Source: Paenimyroides baculatum (GTDB lineage Bacteria; Bacteroidota; Bacteroidia; Flavobacteriales; Flavobacteriaceae). From it: a stretch of DNA of 64,000 nucleotides. The notes below the pieces were generated by a model. That model was not told the origin of the DNA, did no database searches, and worked only from the letters and a program-made list of their open reading frames with translations. Of this stretch, positions 34,339 through 42,771 are shown one piece after another. The first letter of the stretch is position 1. Every line of letters begins with the position of its first letter. Position numbers and translations under genes: made by a program. The stretch covers positions 1-64,000 of the forward strand of contig NZ_VWSG01000004.1 in assembly GCF_008629655.1 (NCBI RefSeq), read 5' to 3'.

Positions 34339-34346
34339 TATTTTTG
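34339..34346 (+). promoter_or_regulatory. -7 box of rbfA, suggesting a leaderless transcript
   Basis: TATTTTTG, a full match, ends only 4 bases before the rbfA ATG at 34351. The expected start of transcription coincides with the start codon. Confidence 0.5.
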
Positions 34347-34350
34347 CACA

Positions 34351-34743
34351 ATGGAAACAAACAGACAAAAAAAAATGGGGGCTTTACTGCAAGCTGACTT
34401 GGTTGATATATTACAAGGTGAGGTTCGTAAAAACGGACTTTCAAACTTAATCATAACGGTTTCAAAAGTAAATATTACTACCGATTTATCTATCGCCAAA
34501 GTATATTTAAGTATTTTTCCTACCGAAAAAGGTGCCGAATTATTAAAAGCCATCAAATCTAACGCTCCGTTAATTAAGCATGATCTGGCGCAGCGTGTTA
34601 AAAATCAGTTACGAAAAGTTCCAAATTTAATTTTTTATGTTGATGACAGTTTAGATTATATCGAAAAAATTGACAGTGCTTTAAAAGGCGACGAAAACCC
34701 GATTGAAAACCGTGAGTTATTGGCTCGCAGAAAGAAAAAATAA
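34351..34743 (+). CDS. rbfA: Ribosome-binding factor A
   Basis: 130 aa. KH-like 30S maturation factor that binds 16S rRNA helix 1. The start METNRQKKMGALLQADLVDIL is the usual flavobacterial N-terminus, supporting the first ATG over the one at 34375. The KH core includes ITVSKVNITTDLSIAKVYLSIFP and VPNLIFYVDDSLDYIEKID. The C-terminus is basic (ARRKKK). The permease gene follows 2 bases after the stop. Confidence 0.93.
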   Translation: METNRQKKMGALLQADLVDILQGEVRKNGLSNLIITVSKVNITTDLSIAKVYLSIFPTEKGAELLKAIKSNAPLIKHDLAQRVKNQLRKVPNLIFYVDDSLDYIEKIDSALKGDENPIENRELLARRKKK

Positions 34744-34745
34744 GT

Positions 34746-35945
34746 TTGAATACCGTTTTTTACATAGCCAAACGATACGCTTTCAGTAAAAGTAAAACGA
34801 AAGCCATAAATATTATTACGCGCATTTCGGCTATCGGAATCATTGTAAGCAGTATGGCTTTGTTTGTGGTATTATCGGTTTTTAGCGGCTTGGAAAACTC
34901 GTTGATTTCGTTCACCAATGTAATAGATCCTGATTTGGTTATTCTTCCATCAAAAGGAAAAAGTATTACCGTAACTTCGAATCAACAGGAAAAACTGAAG
35001 TCATTAGGTAAAATTGCAAATCATTCAAACATTATTGAAGACCGTGTTATTTTTACTTATGGCGATAAACAGATTGTTGCCATTTTAAAGGCTGTTGATA
35101 GTAATTATCCGAAAACGGTTGCCATTACAGAAAATATTCTGCACGGAAAATGGATTCAGCCTAATACGAACGATGCTGTTATGGGTAGCGTTTTAGCCAA
35201 TGAACTTTCGGCAGGAATGTATTCTAACGAAAAGCTTTTGGAAGTTTTAGCCATGAAACCTGGCAAAGGCATGATTACGATGCCAGAAGATGCTTACATT
35301 AAACTGCCTTTGTATCCTTCAGGAATTTACAGCCTGAACAATATTGAAACAGACAACAAATATATTTATGCCGATATTAATGTTGGGAAAGATTTATTGA
35401 GTTTTAAAGCAAACGAATTTTCTAAAATTGAATTTAAGTTGATAAACGGAACTTCGGAAAGAGAATTGACTTCTTTATTGAAAGATATTTTTCCGAAGGA
35501 AATAATCAAAAACAGATCTCAATTAAATGAAGGTCTGTACAAAATGCTGAAAACCGAAAGTTTAGCAATTTACCTTATTTTTACGTTAATTATTATTGTA
35601 ACTCTGTTTTGCTTAACCGGTGCCTTAATAATGATTATTTTAGAAAAGAAAGCACATATTAAAACGTTGTATGATATTGGTTTTTCGCAAAAAAAACTAA
35701 AACGCATTTTTCTTTATCAAGGTTTGATTCTTTCTGTTAGTGGCGTTGTTGTTGGATTGATCTTGGGAATAACTATTACTTTATTACAACAACATTTCGG
35801 GTTTGTAAAAATAGCCGATGATTTTCCTTACCCAATTGTTTTCAGTTGGAAAAACGTTGCAATAGTTACCATAACAATCTTAATTTTAAGTATTATTGCA
35901 TCTTATATTGCTGCAAGTAGAATAAAAATTTTGATGAATGAATAA
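34746..35945 (+). CDS. FtsX-like ABC permease (LolC/LolE type)
   Basis: 399 aa with a TTG start at 34746 (MNTVFYIAKRYAFSKSKTKAI); no ATG precedes the first transmembrane helix. Helices at about 25-48, 273-297, 321-345 and 366-390 with a large periplasmic loop between the first two: the MacB/LolE topology. It probably extracts lipoproteins from the inner membrane or is a related exporter. Its ATPase is not adjacent. Coupled to rbfA by a 2-base gap. Confidence 0.85.
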   Translation: MNTVFYIAKRYAFSKSKTKAINIITRISAIGIIVSSMALFVVLSVFSGLENSLISFTNVIDPDLVILPSKGKSITVTSNQQEKLKSLGKIANHSNIIEDRVIFTYGDKQIVAILKAVDSNYPKTVAITENILHGKWIQPNTNDAVMGSVLANELSAGMYSNEKLLEVLAMKPGKGMITMPEDAYIKLPLYPSGIYSLNNIETDNKYIYADINVGKDLLSFKANEFSKIEFKLINGTSERELTSLLKDIFPKEIIKNRSQLNEGLYKMLKTESLAIYLIFTLIIIVTLFCLTGALIMIILEKKAHIKTLYDIGFSQKKLKRIFLYQGLILSVSGVVVGLILGITITLLQQHFGFVKIADDFPYPIVFSWKNVAIVTITILILSIIASYIAASRIKILMNE

Positions 35946-35999
35946 TTTTTGTATTTTTATAACTTTATTTTAATAATTAACCCACTAATATATAATACA

Positions 36000-36380
36000 A
36001 TGAAAAAGATCTTGTTCTTTATCGCAATAGCTTCCTTTTCAACAATTGGTTTTACTTCATGTTCAGGAGATGATGCAGTTGTAGAAATACCAACACCTAA
36101 TCCAAATCCAAATGTTGGCCAACAGTTAAAAGTTACATCAAATGCAACTTATATCAAAGACAAAAATCTTTACTTTAGTGAATTGAATAAACCCGTTAAA
36201 TTTACCACAATGAGTGGGTCTAGCACAATAGCTGATGCTACTTATTATGTTGATGGTGTTAAAATTAATGGTGATACTTACACACACACAACTATTGCCA
36301 ACGTAAAAGTTCAAGCAAAAAGAGCTGGGTTTGTTGATAGTGAAATAATTACTGTACAATTTGCACAGAAACCTTTTTAA
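36000..36380 (+). CDS. Small lipoprotein with Pro-Asn linker
   Basis: 126 aa from the ATG at 36000 (MKKILFFIAIASFSTIGFTSC); an earlier in-frame ATG at 35949 would place non-signal residues first. The lipobox Cys is followed by a short linker TPNPNPNVG. The rest looks like one immunoglobulin-type beta domain (KFTTMSGSSTIADATYYVDG, ANVKVQAKRAGFVDSEIITVQF). Role unknown. Layout resembles the lipoprotein at 62677. Confidence 0.7.
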   Translation: MKKILFFIAIASFSTIGFTSCSGDDAVVEIPTPNPNPNVGQQLKVTSNATYIKDKNLYFSELNKPVKFTTMSGSSTIADATYYVDGVKINGDTYTHTTIANVKVQAKRAGFVDSEIITVQFAQKPF

Positions 36381-36398
36381 TAAAAATCGTTTTCATAA

Positions 36399-36433
36399 AA
36401 AAAACCAGTAGCTTAAAACTACTGGTTTTTCTT
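36399..36433. terminator. Bidirectional terminator between lipoprotein and M16 peptidase genes
   Basis: AAAACCAGTAG (36401-36411) pairs with CTACTGGTTTT (36419-36429), with A-run before and T-run after. Confidence 0.85.
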
Positions 36434-36455
36434 TTTATAGTATTTTCTAAAAATA

Positions 36456-38510
36456 CTATTTAAAATCTGCGTCTGTTACGCCTTCATTTACTTTAACTTC
36501 AGAAACTTTGAATTCTACCGACATTCCTGGTGCTAATGGCAATGAACTAGTATGTGCTACTTTAATTCCTTTTACTTCTTTGTAATCAGAATAAGTAGAT
36601 GTCATCTCAATGGTTTGTCCTTGTGCTTCCATTGTTTCAGAAGCAGCAATTTTTAATCCAGAAGCAACACTGTAATAAACAGTTTCTTTATCTTTCTTTA
36701 GAACATAAGCCTCTTCTCCATTAAAATTTTCAATTCCTGTTAACTGGAATGAAGCTGCATTTTTTAAATCTTCTAATTCATCGAACATTTTAGCAGAAGC
36801 TTGAGCATCTTTTAAAGCATCACCTTTTAAATCTTCTCTTTGACCTTGCATTGAAGCATAACCCATAGTTGGTGTTACTACTTGTTTCATTAAATCCATA
36901 CCCATACCGTTTATAACCATCATAGATTGTCCTTTGTTGGTTTGTTTTTGAGTCATGGTTAATTCCATTCCTTGCATAGATCCTTTAGAAACAACGCTTA
37001 AAGACTTAACTTCTTTCAGTTTTTTCTCACCACCAATTGCTTTCACATGGTTTTCAATTACTGTTGCAGAAGTTACGCCTGCAGGAGCAGCTTTTTTGAA
37101 AACTGGTTTTTCTACCGGATTTGCAAAACGGTCATAGTAATTAACAGGGTATCCTAAACGATCTAAAGTACCAGCAACATCTGAACCTTTACCAACAATT
37201 ACAATACGCTGGTTGTCTTTCTTAAAGAATTTGTTTGCTACACGTTGAACATCTGCAACAGTCACTGCCTGAATGTTTTTAATGTAGTTTTCATAGAAAT
37301 CTGCAGGTAAGCTTTGCGTTTTTGTTCTTAATGCAAAACTTGCAATTGTACCTGGTTTTTGAATTTCCATTACAAAGTTTCCAATGTATTTTGCTTTAGC
37401 AAGATCTAATTCTGCTTGCGTTACAGGTTGTGTTCTGATTTTTTGTAATTCGTTTACAAATTCAACAACAGCAGAATCGGTAACAACGTTACGAACTGAT
37501 GCAGATGAAGTAAATTTAGATGTGTATTTACCTGATCCTAATGAAGAATAAGCTCCGTAAGTCCATCCGTGTGCTTCACGTAAGTTTAAAAACAAACGAC
37601 CTTCACCACCACCACCTAAGATTTGGTTTGCAATTAATCCTGCAAAATAATCTTTATCAGTTAATTTTAGGTTTACGGTATTAACTAAAGAAATTTCTGA
37701 CTGAACTGCGTTTGGCATATCAACAAAATCAACTTGTGTTTTAGCAACATCGTTTGGTTCTGCATATTTAGCAACTGGTGCAGATGCTTTTTTCCAGTCT
37801 TTGAATAATTTCTCAACTTGTTTTTTAACATCTTTAAACTTTACATCACCAACAACTACCAAGTAAGCAGTTTCGGGCACAAAATATGATGTATAGTTTT
37901 GTTTAACATCTGCCAACGTTACGTTGTTTAATGTTTGCTCTGTTACAAATTCTCCGTTTGGATGGTTTGTACCGAACAACAATGCATTTGTTACACGACC
38001 AGCTACAGAAGAAACCGATTTTTCATCAGCTTTTAATCCTTCAATAGCTTGTTGTTTTGATTTATCGAATTCTTCTTGAGAGAATAAAGGGCTTAATGAT
38101 CCTTCTGCCATTAATTCTAACAAACGAGAACTGTATTTAGACAATCCGCTTGCAGATGCTCCTGTATTCCAAAAATTAACACTTGCTCCTAAGAAATCAA
38201 TTTCATCATTGAATTTTTCTTTAGATGTTTTTGCTGTTCCATTACCAACAACTGCACTTGTTAAGCTTGATACTCCTGCTTTTGCGCCTTCTGCATAAGG
38301 TGGTGTATCAATAGTTAACATATAACTTACGCGTGGTAATTTATGATCTTCTACAACCATTACCTTTAAACCGTTTTTAAGTGTAAACTCTTGTGGTTTT
38401 TGCACGTTAACAGTAGGCATTGGGCCTGGTTGCGGTTGTGGGCGTTTTATTTGAGCTTCGGCACTAACAGTTAGTAACAAAGCTGATGCGAATAATAATA
38501 TTTTTTTCAT
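36456..38510 (-). CDS. M16-family peptidase-like subunit, catalytic site absent, with C-terminal lipid-binding-like domain
   Basis: 684 aa, signal peptide MKKILLFASALLLTVSAEAQ. Residues about 35-455 are two M16 modules, but the zinc motif HxxEH is missing: the region reads SSLTSAVVGNGTAKTS. The second module has GGGGEGRLFLNLREAHGWTYGAYS. This is the regulatory half of an alpha/beta M16 pair. The last ~210 residues (from ATVIENHVKAIGGEKKLKEV) look like a LolA/LppX-type fold as seen in outer-membrane lipoprotein carriers. It follows the catalytic subunit by 13 bases. Confidence 0.88.
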   Translation of the reverse strand: MKKILLFASALLLTVSAEAQIKRPQPQPGPMPTVNVQKPQEFTLKNGLKVMVVEDHKLPRVSYMLTIDTPPYAEGAKAGVSSLTSAVVGNGTAKTSKEKFNDEIDFLGASVNFWNTGASASGLSKYSSRLLELMAEGSLSPLFSQEEFDKSKQQAIEGLKADEKSVSSVAGRVTNALLFGTNHPNGEFVTEQTLNNVTLADVKQNYTSYFVPETAYLVVVGDVKFKDVKKQVEKLFKDWKKASAPVAKYAEPNDVAKTQVDFVDMPNAVQSEISLVNTVNLKLTDKDYFAGLIANQILGGGGEGRLFLNLREAHGWTYGAYSSLGSGKYTSKFTSSASVRNVVTDSAVVEFVNELQKIRTQPVTQAELDLAKAKYIGNFVMEIQKPGTIASFALRTKTQSLPADFYENYIKNIQAVTVADVQRVANKFFKKDNQRIVIVGKGSDVAGTLDRLGYPVNYYDRFANPVEKPVFKKAAPAGVTSATVIENHVKAIGGEKKLKEVKSLSVVSKGSMQGMELTMTQKQTNKGQSMMVINGMGMDLMKQVVTPTMGYASMQGQREDLKGDALKDAQASAKMFDELEDLKNAASFQLTGIENFNGEEAYVLKKDKETVYYSVASGLKIAASETMEAQGQTIEMTSTYSDYKEVKGIKVAHTSSLPLAPGMSVEFKVSEVKVNEGVTDADFK

Positions 38511-38523
38511 TTTGTTTACTTTC

Positions 38524-39849
38524 TTATTTAGCTGAATCTTCTTTTGCCGGTACGTAATCTAATAATAAACGAGAATTGCTTTGTAAATACTTTTTAGCAA
38601 CATCGCGAATTTCTTCTCTTGTAATTGAACGATAAATTTCGATTTCTTCGTTAATTAAATTGATATCGCCATATAATAAGTAGTTTGAAGCCAAGTTCTC
38701 TGCCAATCCTTCTAAATCAGAATTTTGGCTTACGTAACGGTTTTCAAAATCGTTTTGTAACTTTTGGTAATCTCTATCAGAAATTAACTCGGTTTGTAAT
38801 TTTGTAATTTCAGCATCAATTTCTTTTTGTAATGCCTCACGCGTAGTATCACCCATTGGTAAACCAGCAATTAAGTACATTCCGTAATCTTCTTGTGCAT
38901 AGTTGAAAGCAAACAACTGTAAAGCCATTTTCTTTTCGTCAACGATTTTCTTTTGCATTGGCGATGATTTTCCGCCAGAAAGGTAAGATGAAATCATATC
39001 CAAAACTCTTGCATCACGCGTTTTCATAGATGGTGTTCTATAAGCGGTAATGTACATTGGAATTTGAATGTTAGCATCTTCTGCCGTTGCATGAATTGTT
39101 TTTGTGATTGGATCTTCCTGAATGTTTACGCGAGGAACTGCTGCTCCTTTTTTAATCACTCCGAAATATTTCTGAATCAAATCTTTAGTTTTTGCAAACT
39201 CGATATCACCAGCAATTACTAAAACAGCGTTGTTTGGAACATAGAATTTTTTGTTGAATGCTTGAAACTCATCTAAAGTAGCAGCATCTAAATGATCCAT
39301 AGAACCAATTGGCGCCCAACGGTAAGGGTGTTTTTTGAAAAGATTTTTCTTAACTTCTGTGATCCAGTTTCCGTAAGGGCTGTTATCTACACGTAAGCGT
39401 TTTTCTTCTTTTACAACTTCGTTTTGCGTATCAACACCAATTTGGTTGATAATTGGTTGTAATAAACGGTCAGATTCCATCCAGATAGCCAATTCTAAAT
39501 TGTTCGATGGAAATACTTCATAATAATACGTACGGTCGTCTGAAGTGTTTGCGTTATTGTGCCCTCCGTTAGAAGTTACCAACTTAAACCACTCACCTCT
39601 TTCAATATTTTCTGTACCTTCAAACAAAAGGTGTTCAAAAAAGTGCGCAAATCCAGTACGCTCTGGGTTTTCATCTTTTGCACCTACGTGGTACATTACA
39701 GAAGTAACTACAACTGGCGCCGATTTGTCTTGATGTAAAACTACATGCAAACCATTGTCAAGTGTATACTCTTCAAACTCAACTTTTTGTGCAACTGCAA
39801 CACTACTAAGTAAAAGTGCAGACGCTAAAGCCGTTAGAGATTTTCTCAT
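38524..39849 (-). CDS. M16-family zinc peptidase, catalytic subunit
   Basis: 441 aa, signal peptide MRKSLTALASALLLSSVAVAQ. The zinc motif HFFEH lies at 69-73 (AHFFEHLLFEGTEN), with the downstream Glu in LAIWMESDRL region. It is the active half, processing peptidase-like, probably periplasmic. The inactive half at 36456-38510 follows in the same operon. Confidence 0.93.
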   Translation of the reverse strand: MRKSLTALASALLLSSVAVAQKVEFEEYTLDNGLHVVLHQDKSAPVVVTSVMYHVGAKDENPERTGFAHFFEHLLFEGTENIERGEWFKLVTSNGGHNNANTSDDRTYYYEVFPSNNLELAIWMESDRLLQPIINQIGVDTQNEVVKEEKRLRVDNSPYGNWITEVKKNLFKKHPYRWAPIGSMDHLDAATLDEFQAFNKKFYVPNNAVLVIAGDIEFAKTKDLIQKYFGVIKKGAAVPRVNIQEDPITKTIHATAEDANIQIPMYITAYRTPSMKTRDARVLDMISSYLSGGKSSPMQKKIVDEKKMALQLFAFNYAQEDYGMYLIAGLPMGDTTREALQKEIDAEITKLQTELISDRDYQKLQNDFENRYVSQNSDLEGLAENLASNYLLYGDINLINEEIEIYRSITREEIRDVAKKYLQSNSRLLLDYVPAKEDSAK

Positions 39850-39978
39850 AACTTCGATTTAAATTAATTTGATTTTTTAATTAGTGCGCAATTTCGTGAT
39901 TTTGTTACATTTATATTCTTATTTTTTTTAATTATTTTATTTGAACGAATTAATTTTTTAAAAACGAAGTACTTACAT

Positions 39979-40007
39979 TTGATTTTTAGATATTTTTTGT
40001 ATATTTG
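39979..40007 (+). promoter_or_regulatory. Promoter of rplU-rpmA
   Basis: TTG (39979-39981), 18 bases, TATATTTG (40000-40007), both full matches. The ATG of rplU is 32 bases downstream. Confidence 0.75.
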
Positions 40008-40039
40008 CAGTCTTAAAAATTAATCTTAATTTAATTGTT

Positions 40040-40351
40040 ATGTACGCAATCGTAGAGATAGCAGGGCAACAATTCAAAGTTAGCAAAGACCAAAAAGTTT
40101 ATGTAAACCGTTTGGCAACTGAAGAAGGAGCAAATGTTACTTTTGACAAAGTTCTTTTAGTTGACAATGCAGGAACAGTAACTTTAGGCGCCCCAGCTAT
40201 AACAGGAGCTTCAGTAGGAGCGAAAGTTTTAAAGCACCTTCAAGGTGACAAAGTTATCGTTTTCAAAAAGAAAAGAAGAAAAGGATACAAAAAGAAAAAC
40301 GGTCACAGACAAGCATTGACTCAAATCGTAATCGAGGGAATCACTATTTAA
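40040..40351 (+). CDS. rplU: 50S ribosomal protein L21
   Basis: 103 aa. MYAIVEIAGQQFKVSKDQ at the N-terminus and the basic GDKVIVFKKKRRKGYKKKNGHRQ region are the L21 pattern. It precedes rpmA by 42 bases, the near-universal rplU-rpmA order. Confidence 0.98.
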   Translation: MYAIVEIAGQQFKVSKDQKVYVNRLATEEGANVTFDKVLLVDNAGTVTLGAPAITGASVGAKVLKHLQGDKVIVFKKKRRKGYKKKNGHRQALTQIVIEGITI

Positions 40352-40393
40352 TCTGTAACTAGAAAGTATTAACAATTTTAAAAACCAAACATC

Positions 40394-40654
40394 ATGGCTC
40401 ACAAGAAAGGTGTCGGTAGTTCTAAGAATGGTAGAGAATCTGAATCGAAACGTTTAGGCGTTAAGATTTATGGTGGACAAGCAGCTATTGCTGGTAACAT
40501 CATTGTAAGACAAAGAGGTTCAAAACATAACCCAGGTGAAAACGTTTACATGGGGAAAGATCATACTTTACATGCTAAAGTTGACGGAGTTGTACAATTC
40601 GTGAAAAAGAGAGATAACAAATCTTTCGTTTCTATTGTACCATTTGAAGCTTAA
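40394..40654 (+). CDS. rpmA: 50S ribosomal protein L27
   Basis: 86 aa. [24 protein letters not shown] at the N-terminus, then [28 protein letters not shown]. The N-terminal tail reaches the peptidyl transferase centre in other bacteria. No N-terminal propeptide is present. Confidence 0.98.
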   Translation: MAHKKGVGSSKNGRESESKRLGVKIYGGQAAIAGNIIVRQRGSKHNPGENVYMGKDHTLHAKVDGVVQFVKKRDNKSFVSIVPFEA

Positions 40655-40673
40655 TCTTCTTAGACTGAAAAAA

Positions 40674-40708
40674 TTAAAAGCATCTCAATGAGATGCTTTT
40701 TTTATTTT
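40674..40708. terminator. Bidirectional terminator between rpmA and dGTPase gene
   Basis: AAAAGCATCTC (40676-40686) pairs with GAGATGCTTTT (40690-40700), T-run after and A-rich before. Confidence 0.85.
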
Positions 40709-40725
40709 ATAAACTTATCTGTAAG

Positions 40726-42072
40726 TTATCTCCCCACAATAGAATGATACAACTCCAATGCTTTACCATCTGTTAACAACGAAATAAATCTACATACGTT
40801 TAACAAACGTAAATACAGACTTTCGTTTTCGGTTTGATATTGTTCAGGCAAGAGTTTTAAAATCAGTTCATCGTAATGTGTAGCTGTACCGTTGAACTTA
40901 TTGTTGGCTGCAGCAATAAATTTTTCCAGCAATGTGTGCAGCACTTTATAACCAACCACTTCTTTTTCTATCACTTCTTTACTTTCGTAAACATTAGAAA
41001 TACTTATGGTGATAATATCTTTCATTTGCGCCACATATGCACATTTGTCTGTTAATGCAAACGGGAAATTTCCTTTTAAAATTTCTTCTTCGTTTTCCAT
41101 AAACACACGTACCACATCGTTAATTAAACTGCCAATTGCCAACGCACGCAAATAACTTACACGCTCGGCCTTTGTTTGTAATTGCGCATATTTTACAGAA
41201 TTGATGTTGTTTTTTACAATCTTTATTAAAAATTCTAACGCATGTTCTTCAGGAATCCAGCCTAAATTAATTCCGTCTTCAAAATCAATAATCGTGTAAC
41301 AAATATCATCGGCAGCTTCTACCAAATACGTTAACGGATGACGTAAATAACGCAACGTCTCCCCTTCCCTTTTCAACAAACCAAGTGTATCGGCAACATC
41401 TAAAAAACTTGATTTATCTGCCTGAAAAAAACCGTATTTTTTATCGGAAATTTCGTTTGTCGGTTTTTTAGGCAAACTCTCTTTTGGATATTTCATAAAA
41501 GCACCCAACGTTGCATACGAAATGCGCAAACCACCTTCGGCACCCGGACGTGAATCGGTTAAAATATGATATCCGTTAGCATTTCCTTCAAAATCAATCA
41601 AATCTTGCCATTGTGCTGGCTCTAAATCTAATCTAAAATGTTCGCCTGCTCCGTGCTTGAAAAAATCTCCGATAGCTTTTTCACCTGAATGTCCAAACGG
41701 CGGATTTCCAATATCGTGACACAAACAAGCTGCAGCAACTATGGATCCAAAATCATTAATGGTATAACCTAAATCTGTTAATTCGGTATATTTTTCGATA
41801 ATCTGTGCACCTGCCAACCGACCGATAGATCGACCAACAACAGAAACTTCTAAACTGTGCGTTAAACGAGTGTGTACAAAATCGGTTTTTGATAGCGGAA
41901 TTACCTGTGTTTTATCTTGCAAACTACGGAATGCGTTCGAGAAAATAATTCGATCATAATCTACTTCAAAACCAATTCTTGATGGATTTTCGTTTTTACG
42001 TTCGCGAACTTTTGTATCGCCAAATTTTTTTAAAGAAAGTAACTGTTTCCAGTCCATTATGGTATTTGTCAT
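40726..42072 (-). CDS. Deoxyguanosinetriphosphate triphosphohydrolase-like protein
   Basis: 448 aa from 42072, or 443 aa if the second ATG at 42057 (MDWKQLLSLKK) is used; homologs I recall begin near that Met. HD-domain dNTPase: RLTHSLEVSVVGR then CLCHDIGNPPFGHSGE gives the H...HD...D metal site. Cleaves dNTP to deoxynucleoside and tripolyphosphate, adjusting dNTP pools and, in some bacteria, resisting phage. The AAA+ gene ends 3 bases upstream of its first ATG. Confidence 0.9.
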   Translation of the reverse strand: MTNTIMDWKQLLSLKKFGDTKVRERKNENPSRIGFEVDYDRIIFSNAFRSLQDKTQVIPLSKTDFVHTRLTHSLEVSVVGRSIGRLAGAQIIEKYTELTDLGYTINDFGSIVAAACLCHDIGNPPFGHSGEKAIGDFFKHGAGEHFRLDLEPAQWQDLIDFEGNANGYHILTDSRPGAEGGLRISYATLGAFMKYPKESLPKKPTNEISDKKYGFFQADKSSFLDVADTLGLLKREGETLRYLRHPLTYLVEAADDICYTIIDFEDGINLGWIPEEHALEFLIKIVKNNINSVKYAQLQTKAERVSYLRALAIGSLINDVVRVFMENEEEILKGNFPFALTDKCAYVAQMKDIITISISNVYESKEVIEKEVVGYKVLHTLLEKFIAAANNKFNGTATHYDELILKLLPEQYQTENESLYLRLLNVCRFISLLTDGKALELYHSIVGR

Positions 42073-42074
42073 TT

Positions 42075-42770
42075 TTAAGACAATTGTTCGTTTATAATAT
42101 TTTGTTTTACCTGTTTATAAAAATAGTCTTTAGCTTGTGCATACGATGCCTGATATAAACGTTTTTGGGGATGATATTTCTCGGGAATCGGAATTTTAAG
42201 GGTATCGTACAAATCATCTAATAATTCATTCGAAGGTTTTTCGTACGAAACCTGCCATTCAAAACGGCGTTTCAAGGCTTCATCAATCATATGAACCTGA
42301 TTTGTAGCTGCAATTAAGATCGATTTCTGTGGAAAATAATCCATCAACTGAATAATAGCATTTACTACACGTTTCATTTCCGAATTATCTTTATTATCGT
42401 AATCGCGGATCTGTCCTAACGAATCAAATTCATCCAAAAGCAAAACCATGCTTTCGTACTGCGATTCCTTAAACAACAAATCTAAATTTTTAGCAGTTTC
42501 GCCCAATTTCGATGAGATAATGGTTGCCAAATTCACAATCATCAGTTTTTTATTCAAATGATTGGCAATAACTTTTGCAGTCATGGTTTTTCCTGTACCG
42601 CTGTCGCCATACAACAACAATTTGTTCGAAATTGGTATTTTATACTGATCGAACAAATGCTTAAACTGCTGCTCGTGCAAAAACGCCATTAAATGACTTT
42701 TAATTTCGGGCGAAGCAATGAAATCTTCAAACGAAACGTTGCTTCTGTCGATATAATAAAAACTACTCAT
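42075..42770 (-). CDS. Stand-alone AAA+ ATPase
   Basis: 231 aa. Walker A GDSGTGKT at 55-62, Walker B MVLLLDEFDS near 108-117, sensor 1 AATNQ near 154, and an arginine finger region ALKRRFEW. The N-terminal ~50 residues contain DRSNVSFEDFIAS and no other domain. It sits between an MFS gene and the dGTPase gene with 1-3 base gaps, so it is in one operon with them. Role unknown; small AAA+ proteins of this shape often partner with a protease or remodel a protein. Confidence 0.85.
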   Translation of the reverse strand: MSSFYYIDRSNVSFEDFIASPEIKSHLMAFLHEQQFKHLFDQYKIPISNKLLLYGDSGTGKTMTAKVIANHLNKKLMIVNLATIISSKLGETAKNLDLLFKESQYESMVLLLDEFDSLGQIRDYDNKDNSEMKRVVNAIIQLMDYFPQKSILIAATNQVHMIDEALKRRFEWQVSYEKPSNELLDDLYDTLKIPIPEKYHPQKRLYQASYAQAKDYFYKQVKQNIINEQLS

Positions 42771-42771
42771 T

